From Siphonodentalium dalli (Eukaryota > Mollusca > Scaphopoda > Gadilida > Siphonodentaliidae), in assembly GCA_032622095.1 (NCBI GenBank), contig CP136067.1, positions 121,617,030 to 121,681,029 on the forward strand: 64,000 bases of DNA. Reading direction: 5' to 3'. Positions 26,301-38,300 of this stretch are shown in pieces; within the stretch, counting starts at the first letter, position 1, and every line of letters starts with the position of its first letter. The notes beneath the pieces were generated by a model. It was not told the DNA's origin. It made no database searches and saw nothing but the letters and a program-made list of their open reading frames with translations. The translations under genes were made by a program, and so were the position numbers.

Positions 26301-29300
26301 TTACCTCACCGTTACATCTCCATAAAAATAGTCCACATGACAGTAAATCCTTATATTTATATACATTTAGCGAAAAAGCCGCTTTTGTAAATATATTTAA
26401 ATCGAAAAGTGTATCGTGACAAGATCAGCCCAAAATACCCAATAGCACCCTTGGCAAAAGTTAATAGGAACAATTTCTCTTCATGTTGAAACCCGATGAT
26501 GTATTAAGTCAATCCTGCGCGAGTCAAAATGCGCCCAAAGCATTACGCGTTCGTCTTTCCAAACCTAATGACGTATCGATGGTGTTATTAGCTTGGTGTT
26601 ATGAGGCGTTACGCATTCACCGAGAAATAACTGCAACTAGCCACGTGGGCGCCGACCAATCAGAATGCTGGATTTAGTGATGACAACACTTAGTGTGTAA
26701 ATATATATATAACAACAGTTATTTCTTATAATTTAATCCCAGTATTGTTTAACCTTTCCATGACTGGGGCTTCCTGAAATTTTGCGAAAACCCTGTGTCA
26801 ATGCATTCTCTTATATGTGCGAGTCTCGTTGGACTCGCCCCCTACTTAAGTTTTGCATGAATGCCTCTCCTCAGTGCAAGCGAACTTACCATATTGCATT
26901 CAAATGTGCTATGCAGCTCACATATTGAGCCACCGGGGCACCCAGTAGGAGATATATGTGTTCCATCGAATCAATGGATGGTCCGCCTACTTAACCGATG
27001 GCCTTCGCATTGACCCCCTCGTGCGGACTTATCATGGCATTGCTGTATAACATTAACATGACAGTTAAAGGCTGCCCCCTCAGCGGAAGAAGTCAATGCC
27101 AATCATAACCGTGGGTCACCTCTGCCGACACTTCCATATTATTTATTCAGAAGTCGGCAATTATTTTTTCCTGGGGCTTAGGTTTTTCTTTAGCGGCGTT
27201 AGATATCGAGCTCTGTAATCGAACACATATGAACGCGACGGAGAAGCGAATTCCCCCCGTGGAATACATTAAGAGGATATCCATAATCCTTTTCAGTTAA
27301 ATAATGGCGGGAATCTCGTGTCTCTTTTCCAAGAAAGCTATATATTTCCCGGCTGGAATGGTACCACACATCCTGTGCATGGGATTCTAAGTTGGGACAA
27401 TTGTATCCGCCTGATGCCACATCAGTACCATGTCTACTAAAAAAAACATCGATAATCTTATCAGATTTGTTTGTGGGACTGTGATAAGACATGAGTTATC
27501 TGTTGATGTGAAATTCTGCAAAGTCCCAAGTTATGGCTAACATCCTCAACAGGATGACATGACGACAACAACTCTCTTTGCAAACATTACGGGCAATTGT
27601 ACCATAATCAAGTAGATCATATGTTTTTGCACTGCTTCTCTCCGCATATCACTGATCTCAAAAAAACACTTCTGGTATCGAATAATCAATATCTTCGATT
27701 TATCGACGTTCCTAATTCTGGATCGCCTATCGACACAAGATTTCTTGATGTATTCATTTGGCTGTCAGTCGATGAGTGGGTTGGATTCCTCAGCCATCAA
27801 CAACGAGGGTGAACTTTCTATTGAATGTTTTTCAGTCATATGCATTTTGTGCACTATTTAATTCTCGTGTGCGTACCATCATCACACACGTGGAGTGAGA
27901 AACAACATCGTTGTTATTGGTATGACACACATGTACATCATGTTATCCTATATAGCAACCCATCTTATTGTCTCTATATTATGTAATTGTATGTATTGTT
28001 GTATATGACATCTCCCTTGAATGGAGGAATAAACAATCCCCCCCCTCACTCTGCACGCAACAGTTCTTTGCAAGACGGCATTCATGCAGTCTTTTTATCA
28101 ACCGATAACAAATTACAAACATAGCTTAAAGGCACGGGCGTCGTTCGTTGCAGAAATATGTTCAGAAGGAATATTAAAATATATATAGTTTTGTTCATAT
28201 GCCAAACATAATCAGCGCGTAAATAGTATATTGTCGTCAAGACGTACGATGGTGTACGCAAACAAGAGCCTGCTCGTGTTACAGAAGTTGTGCGTCTGTT
28301 TACATAACACAGAGCAATTATATTGGTTAATCACACACAAATGATATAAACGCTCTTTATTATTTCCATATCAGGAAAACAGTAACAAATATCGCTCTTT
28401 ATGTTTACCATATCCGGATCTAAACAAAAGCCAGGAAACGTAACGTTTTTTGATTTTGTTTACATAACAAAGCAAACAAAATTGACAATAACATACTGTT
28501 TATGCCATATTTCTGATTGGTGTAAGAACAAAGTCTGTCTATATTTTACTATTCTTTCTGTTTATGGCGGTTTTTGACGGAGGTGAATATTTTAACAGCA
28601 TACCCACCACCAACTCCGCCCGTATCTTTAACGAAACAAAGCAAATTTTGTAATACAGAATACAGGCGACATATTCAATTCAATTCTTTAATCTCGATAA
28701 ACCAATATACATGGCATTTGAGATACATAAATATAAATACAAATAAATGACAAAAGCACATTTAGCAGGTACATAATTATATTTTAGTATATGTAATATT
28801 AATGTATTGATTGAAGGCACATCCACCCAAAAATTATGTCATGAAACCTTTAAGTGCGATTGAGACTCTTCCTTATTCGGCAGTACTGTGAATATCGCAA
28901 CGTTGTTGATATGGGATCATTGGACATAATAGCAAACATAGAAAAAATTGAATAAAAGGATAAAGACTAAGTGAGGGTGGATGTGACCGTTACTATATAC
29001 AGACTATCTATTTATTTGATACACTGCATTATACTCATCACAATCGAGAGACATTATCTTCGAGTTTTTATCCGTCGACATTTTTTATTACTGATTATTA
29101 ATTTAGCATCTTGTTGTATTTATGAATACTATTAAAGGCACGTGCGGCCTTAATTGTCGAAAATATTCATATTTGTTCCAAACACTGTAGACAGAAAAAC
29201 ATTAAAACGCATACATATATAGCATGACCATCGCGTAAACAGCATGTTATCATAAAGACCTACTATATTTTACCTAAGCAAGAGCCTGATTGTGTTACAG

Positions 29301-32300
29301 AAGACAGCACATTGCTACTGGCTAATCACACACAAATGGCATAAACGCTCTTTATTAGTTCCATATCAGGTATTCACCAACAAAGAACGCTCTTTATGTT
29401 TACCATCATAATATAAACAAACACCAGAAAAGTAACTTTTTATGCCTTTGTTTACATAACAATGGTCAAAAATATGACCATAACATACTGTTTATGCGAT
29501 ATTTCTTATTTGTATACGGACAAAGTCTATCTACATTTTGATGTTCTTTCTGTTTGTGGTGGTTTTTGACGGGTGGAAATATTTTCACAGGATACCCACC
29601 GCCAAGGCCAACCGTGTCTTTAAATACTACGATTCCCACACATATGTACTGCACCAGGCATGCCTTCCATATTTGGAAACATTTTGATTACATCATACCG
29701 AGAAGCCCCGTCGTCCTAGACATCAAGTCTCGATCACAGTCTCACAGACGTGAATCTGATAAGTTTATCATCCGTTCAAGTAGACTGTGCCTGAGGCTGC
29801 CGTATACCACTGGACACAACATCAATACTCTTTATCTCTGTACTGTCTAGATCGGATACTCTATTTAATTTTACGCCATCTTAATTGGGTTTTCTTTAAA
29901 AAGCGGTGTATATTAGGTATATAATATTTTTCTTAATGCCAAGAAAAGTTTCTTAATATAAGAAATTATTTTTTGTTTTAAGACATTTATTTCTGACCAA
30001 GAAAATTATTTTTGGCAGTGTACCGAGACGGATGAGTTCGGCTACACTCCATATCATACCAAGTTAATGAAGTTATCTCAATTTTCCGTTTAGTTGGCAG
30101 TTATTCCAGTTATGTCATGTTTAAGAGAAGACCGTGTTACAGCATGAATGACAAACTAAACGGACCAGCTGCGCAATAAGAATGACCACACGTTCAACTC
30201 TGGACTGAGTAGAGACAGTAATTTTTGTTTGAATACCTGAAAATTCTCATTTGCGTATGGAAAGATATTTCGGTATTCAAACATTAACTGTTGGTATTCT
30301 CTATTTATTTGAGAATAAACATTTGAACTTGTTGTCTGTTGTCAGCTTGTATTACCTAAACACATGTATATGTTGCAGTAAATATGTAGAATAACTTATT
30401 CTCTGAACAATTGGTCAAAAGTTCAAGAGATTCCCTGAAACGACAATTGATCAATGTATTTATTATATGATCATTAACTTTCTTCTAAAAGTCCCATACT
30501 AAATTATTCGAATAAGGAGTTGTTAAATCATGATATCTACTGGATTGTCCTATAAATAGGACAGATAGGTTAATAACAAGATCACGTTACGTCATGAGTT
30601 GTTAATAGGAATTGTAATCCTGTTTTTTAAATTTTGACTTTTTGAATCACTTTGTTGTGCATTTGATGGATATTCGATACATGTACATATCTATACACGG
30701 GTCAGTAAGGAATTGCGGACGTAATGGGCTTGTTAACATTGGTAGATCATATAATAAAAAAATTATTGCATTGTTTCGAGGTTGACATGAGGATGTATCA
30801 ACCCTTGGAAGTTAATATTCACCTCGGCCTGCAGCCTCGGTGACTATTAACTTCCGCGGGTTGATAAATCCTTATGTCAACCTCGAAACAATGCAATAAA
30901 TGTATAATATTATAAAAAGCTGATAATACTTAAAGTTACTACATCTGATTTGACATTTAATTGTTGAACTTCCCCAATGTTTCGTCTATCAAACAAACAC
31001 AGCATGAAAAGTAGTAGCTGTAGTATATATATAACACAAGTTAATGCATTGTTTTGATGTTGACACGGGGAATTGTCAACCCTTGCATGGAAGTAGGCCG
31101 TGGTGATGTATTTACGTCCAAATGGTTGATAATTCCTTGTGTCAACCACGAAACAATGTGATAATTGTATAATGATGAACACCAAACTGGAGAAAACGTT
31201 ATACAGTAATGGCCTAAATAATCGACTCCTTGACCACAGCATAACTCTCAGTGAGAGCTTTCCGATGAATGGCAACAAGCCATATTTCCGACTAAATCCT
31301 GAAAAGTTACCCATAATTCTGCTGTGGTTAAGGAGTCGATTATTTAGAGCATTACTGTAGTTCTTCAATACTGTACCCACTGTCACTAACACGGATAATT
31401 CTCCTGGATCTTATTAATCAGAATCATGGGTTAGTACGTGTCTACAATTATTGTAACAATTGGCCATCACCATTACTTTAAAATTGATAATATATTACAT
31501 CTATGTTGTACATGTACAAATATATAGGGCATTACTGTATATGATAATATATTTCATCCTATATTACAGATACATTGGAATTATCGGAGAAAGTGACCTT
31601 AGACTTCATGAACAATCTCCGACGAATTCACCCGGATGTGATAGAACCTGGTGATTCGGATATCAACATTCTATATGCGAAAATTCTCAACGCTAATATC
31701 ACTTGGGATCTTAATTCCACAAACAGCCGTAGTTTCTCAGACTTTCCGGAATTTGATTCTGAAAATGTTACTTCTGGAAACGATTCTATAATTTCATACT
31801 ACTTCACCAAAGAACATTCCATAGAAGAGGAAATCGCCCACGTCTTTCATTTGGCTAGCATCGTCATCATCTCTGTTATAGTATTCGAAGTGAGTATTTA
31901 GTAAATATGTGACCCGCCATATATAATCCAGTCGTAAGTCGGGATTTTGTTTACCCTGTGCCAATGCATTCTCTTATATATGCGAGTCGACCATAGGTCG
32001 CCTCGTATATATAAGAGAATGCATTGGCCTAACAATTTTTTATCATTGTTTTTAAATAAATGTTTCTTACAATTTTTAGGACATAAAACAAAAAACATCC
32101 ATTACCCTACAGGGAACCCCACACATATATAGAAGCATATAGAAGAGTGTCGTCTGCTCATGTTTGTCTGGGGCTCTGTATGGGTGAAATTATAAAATTG
32201 TTAAAGAATACAAGAAACAAATATTAAAATTGTAAAAAAATGTTAGGCCATGCATTCTCTTATATATGCGAGGCGACCTATGGTCGTCTCGCATATATAA

Positions 32301-35300
32301 AAGAATGCATTGGCACAGGGTAAAAAAATCCCGACTTACGACTGGATTTGATATGGCGGGTCACATATATGTACATTGGCAATTATACCATGATCACTGC
32401 AGGTATACACGTTTCAAATACGTTTTGAACGGCAAAATGATATACCTACACTTCCTACAGTATAATAGGGGACTATAATAGAATGGCGACGCTGGGAGAG
32501 CTTGGCACTAAACAATGATTAAAAATTGTTAGGCAAATGCATTCTCTTATATATGCGAGTCGACCTATGGTCGACTCGCATATATAAGAGAATGCATTGG
32601 CACAGGGTAAAAAAAATCCCGACTTACGACTGGATTTGATATGGCGGGTCAGATATATAAAATATATTGGAGCTTTATAACGTAGTGTATATATATAGGT
32701 AATGGCTATGTAGTTGATTATATGTCATATTTTTGTATGTGTGTATATAATGTACGCTTCTTGAGAAAACATATGAAATCATTTTTTTAAATTGGACGTG
32801 CCAAACTAAAGTTATGATAATTATTAAATATTTATTAAATATTTAAGCACCCTAAGTACCATACGCACCAAATATACCACATGATATGTGTTCACAAATG
32901 GCGCATTCGTTCCAATTGTTGAAAGGTTCATCGCCAAACATGCTACGGCCATTGCATTGATAAACCAATAACCACACACCCAAAAAAAGTGACGAACGTC
33001 TTGACGATTGAGTTAACGTTATTATGTTGACGCGCTGCCAGCTCGCGGCAAATACACTATAAACTGTTAGTTTCTCGGTTCTCTTATACGACATTTGAAT
33101 TGTTTTTTGCTGGCATATGTCTTTTCTTTTGTTATTTGTTCTAATTTATATTGAAATAGATGTTTGAATAGTGCATGAAATAGCATGCAGAATAATAATC
33201 AGGCCAAAATTATCAATCTTCGTTATATGATTCAAGTACGCAAATACCGAGTACGTCTGTAATCAAATTTAGTCCATCCAAGTACGCAAATACCGAAACG
33301 TTTGTAATCACATTTACAGTAATGCACTAAATAATCGACTCCTTAACCACAGCAGAATTATGATTAAAACCCGTAATTCTGCTGTGGTTAAGGAGTCGAT
33401 TATTTAGGGCATTACTGTAGTCCATCAACTCCTACGGCATGTCAGGGTATAATAACGCAATATGTAGAGAGAACACCGACAATTTCATGGTAGTAACATG
33501 ATTTCCCCGACGCATGGAGCTACGATCCCGATATAGTCTGGTCGATAAACTAAAATTTTAGGGTCAACCTAGAAAAAATTTGGACTAAGTTGGTTTCTAT
33601 TCCATTTTGAAGAGGAATATATCCTCTATAACATATCCAAAATCCGCTAAAATCCGCTTTGAGCATTTTCTGTAATACAAGATGGCGTCCATGATGGCAG
33701 TTGGTATAGAAAAATCCTGAATTTCGGTGGTAGGTGCGCCAACAAATACCAAATTAGTAATAAAATAAAATCCACACAAACAATCCTTAGTCGTAAACCA
33801 TATCGGTAGAATGTCTGTCCAAAATGGCCGCCAAAATGGACAAAATCGAATGAAATTTACAATTTGCGGAAAATTGAATAGCTGGTTATACAAGAACGAA
33901 CAGGCCGTCGAATTATTCGAGGAATAATGATTTCAGAGTATAAGGGGAGCTATTGATAATAGTATGTAAGAATTCTCTCTAATGTATCTCGCGAGAGAGC
34001 AACCGAAAGCCAGGTCTCATACAACGATTGAATGTGAACTTTTTGGGCGCCAAGAAATAGAAGAATAACGCAGTTTTATCTATACTGTTTATCTTGAATC
34101 GTGTAATATATGTGTATTAAAACAGTTAAATATGATCTAATAGGGATGTACTCATTGTGTGACCTTTTCTAGAAGCAGAAATATATGTAATGAAAACAGT
34201 CTCACGAATGTGACCGATAATCATTTATTTTTGAATCTACAACACACAGTCTGTCAACATTCACTACTATAGAACAGTATGAGAGCTATTCATATGGTAC
34301 TAGGTAAAATGTGTAGATCCTATTGTCCGTGTCTTAAAATAGTAGTCATAGTTGCCTCCGGTCAAGTGATTAAACACGAATATTTCATTTTTATCACACA
34401 AATACATGGTGGTACACAATGAACGCAATTTATCAAAATACAAAGGATTACAATAAACTATCTTCAATAAATTCTCAACATAACCCAATTTGCCTACATA
34501 CTCTATGACAGAGACTGTCTTTATACCTGGAAATTATGTGCACATATACGCGAAACGTACGACCTTTTCTGCAACCGCATCGCCGCGTTTACCCATTCTC
34601 CCTAATGTTACACATATCTGCTGCATACAAAACCATAAATAGCAACATTGAGTGAATGGTAAACGCAGAACTAATAACTGTAAACGCTGATGACCTGATA
34701 TTTAGCGCAAGTATGTGGGTGGCAATGGTAACATAATTTCAAACAACAAGATACTGACAACTAATAGTGTGTATTGTGGGGTACATATTCACATCGCAAA
34801 GTGCCGATTGAAGTAATTTGAACATAATTGTCTACTAAGAAAACGGTTTGGGAGCACCATGAAAATTAGTACTAAATAAAATGTACGACGTACAGTCTCT
34901 TCGATCTAGTGAGATATGGTACTATTCTGTTGAAGAGATAAGTGTTTCTTGACAGTATAATCAGCATTACGACATACGTGTATGGTTTATTGTCACGGAG
35001 AGTGTTGAAAATTCTGGAAATATAACTAGTATTTACACAGATAGGGTGGGCTCTTCAGTTTCTGCTTTACATTCAATAATTAATCATCATTCCAAAAGGA
35101 AACTACCACGCACTGTGTGACAAAATATTACTTCGTGTGTTGCATGCCCAAAATAACTGTTTTTGGTCCGACTGTTGGATGTATTCTAAAAAGAAAACCC
35201 GAACGTAAAACATTGGGTTAACGTGCGTAGCAGTGATCGATAAATCATTCAGATAGATCTGTTTTAATTATATGTGTACCTTTAAAGATATATAACAACA

Positions 35301-38300
35301 TTCTTGTAAATTACAAATGTGTATTTTCGCTTATAGGGGGTTATCCAATATGTTGCTTTCATCGTAGCATGGATTGTAGTTGCGGTCATTTTGACAGCCA
35401 TTTCATCGCCGCGATTGCATTGTTTTCTGTCGTTGTCACTCTATTCGCCCCCTATACTCTTTTACACAAACTGGTATATATCGGATGGAGGATTAATGCG
35501 TTCTGGTGTCGCCGATGAGGGATATTGTAGAAAAACGTACTTCGCCAGGTCGAAAAATGAGCATTTTAAAAAATCTCTGTAAAACAGTTTGCTCAAAGCA
35601 GATTTTAGCGGATTTTGGATATGTTGTAGAGGAAATATTCCTCTTCAAAATGGAATAAAAACCAACTTAGTCCAAATTATTTCTAGGTCAAACCTTTTAT
35701 CCACCAGACTAATAGGGGGCTATATGGGATCGCGGAAGCTTATCGAGCTGACCATTGTAGATTTCCCCGACGGGGGAGGCTATCCGATAGCGGGGGGGAG
35801 GGGGGGGGGTGTATCCCACCACCCGATCCACTCCCCTGCGAAAGTGTCTATAATGTTCTTTTTACGCACCGGGTTTTAGTCCACTGACAGTCCACCCCCG
35901 GAATATACCGCATACACAAGAAGACATCACCAAAAAAAATAACGGAATGGGTGCATGTGTTCAAACCACCAGAGCAATGGTTATTTGCCTGGCGTAGAGC
36001 AATGGTTACACGCCTCTCTAAGCTCTTGTCATGGCATGTCTCGTCTCGACCATGCCACTAACGTGATCTATTCATTATTTCAGACGATGCTGAAAGCTCT
36101 TGCCTTCGGAATGCCATTCTTCAAACGAAAACTTGAGGTAAATATGCATAGAGATGGTAGAACGTTTATCATGGTTTCCGAACGCCATTCCTATGCCTCG
36201 TTACTCCTATAATTCTGTCATGTTCTTTGATCGATTTCCACTGGGATCGGTATCTTACGGGGGATTTTTGGCATAATATATGGAAATTTCTTTCATCACA
36301 GACACTTAACTTGCAACATTCTGTTTGACGATAACGATTAGTTATCAAACCACAAAACACTATAGGTGATGTCTTGTGAACTAGTTTCCCGCCTATAGTT
36401 CAAGGCTATTGCGTCACCTTTCACGCTATACATGTGTACTATTGTTTCTGACGAATCCAGTGCACATACGAAACAGCTTTGTCTATAGAACTAATCAAAC
36501 TGGTTTTCGTTCATAGGGGGCGTGGTGGTATAATATATGGAAATTTATTTTATCACACACGCACTTAAAGGCCCACTTAATTTTCGAGTCACTGATTATT
36601 TTTGTATAGTGCATTGATGTACGGTTTTAATAACAATCTATGCCATAAAATATGATTAAAATATTATAATTCATCACCATTTGGAAATAGAGTAATAGCA
36701 AAATAGCTTAAATCATAAAACCATTCCCCCTCTTATGGCTCCCAGAATGCAACCGAATTCATAGTTTATTTGCAATGGAAGGGGAATAACTCTATATCTA
36801 AATATATAGAGTTAATCCCTTCCATTTAAAATAATAGACTTTCTGTAGAAACTTCAGCACAGAACAGACGTCGGTTTCTCAACAAAAACAACATGATAAC
36901 AGTTTATTACATCGAATAAATTAAAAATACTATGTTTTGGAGTTTCCTCTTTCAATACATACTATGGCATATATTTTATATAATATGAGCAGGGGGTTCG
37001 AAAATTAAGTGGGCCTTTCAAATTTTAAAATGGTTAACTCTTCCGGTCCAAAATTACAACATATGTTTTATAAATCCCAATGTTTAAAATAGCTATGCTG
37101 TGATGGAGTACACTGTGTGTATATAAAGGCATAATACAGTGGTATATTTCGATCATAATTCGCTCTAAATCTCTCAGCTGATCTGCAATTTTCCTTAATT
37201 GAGGGTGCTAACAAAATAGAGTGTTCTCTCTATCTTTGTACGTTCTTGGTCTGCTCCGAAGTTTTCGCGTGGATGTTTTTGTAAAAATAGCTCCTAAAAA
37301 TGTCCCATGAAATTATTGTCATGAGAATTTCGAAATAAAATTGATTTAATTTATAGAACCTTTTCCGGACAGGTGTCATCGATACATATCTATTATTTTA
37401 TACCATTGACTTTATATATAACTTGTTGACGTGTAGTTCCTAAGGAAATGTTCTGATAATAAATTTCAGCAGACCATTTGTTGAATGTATTATTTAAATT
37501 TGTCCAACCGATGCATTATAGGGCTCGTTCTGTATTTGAATTATATCTCGGTTTTTTCCCCTCCAGATGAATAATGAATCCATTCAGTATATATAGAAAG
37601 GATTAAAGGTACACAATCCGATTCGAATGGTCCCCGTATCATCAGACTCGAACAATAACAACAACAACAACAACAACAACAACATTTCTTCAAAAGAGTC
37701 GATTAATTAGCAAAAAATTAATGCTAACCTCTATCAACTCTAGTATAAAATGTAAAACAAAACTTGTTATATATCAGTATTTTTTCAACGCAATTTGGCA
37801 TCGAGAGTATGTCGTTCAGCTTGTCGAATATTTACTAGGCCGCCAAATATTCCAGGTGGTGAAAAATAACAGATTTAAAAAATCGATATATTATAACACT
37901 GAGCTGTGATGTGTGGTTTCCTCGACTCGAATCAAATATGTGTTACCCACGGGAAGCCAAAGAAATGGTAATTTGGAAGCGTTAATTCGGATTATACATC
38001 TTTAATATAACCATCGTCATTTCAGGTGTTCGATGCTGTTGTTGTTACGATATCGTTCCTAGTTGATCTGATTTTGGTTACAAAGGTGCTTCCACGTTAC
38101 AAAATCCAGGATTTTGTCTTCATATTAGCTATATTGCTGCCTTGGAGAGTGATTCGTGTTGTTGATAGTAAGTACATATACATATGTGTTACACTAAATC
38201 CTGTTTGATGATTGGTCAACTGCCAATTGAGTCACCCGGTTTACATCCCAATAATAGTGTATATCACGAACAGGAAGTTACAAACTGTTGACCTAATCGG

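Noticed and set aside
26483-26677. Short frame of 64 codons with balanced composition
   Set aside because: No splice sites, homology or conserved neighbour copy. Length is within chance expectation.
35337-35582. Candidate alternative exon encoding a transmembrane helix for the voltage-sensor gene
   Set aside because: Exons 3 and 4 join to match Hv1 without any gap, so no exon is missing there. The frame lies inside an inverted-end element. Kept only as a low-interest finding.
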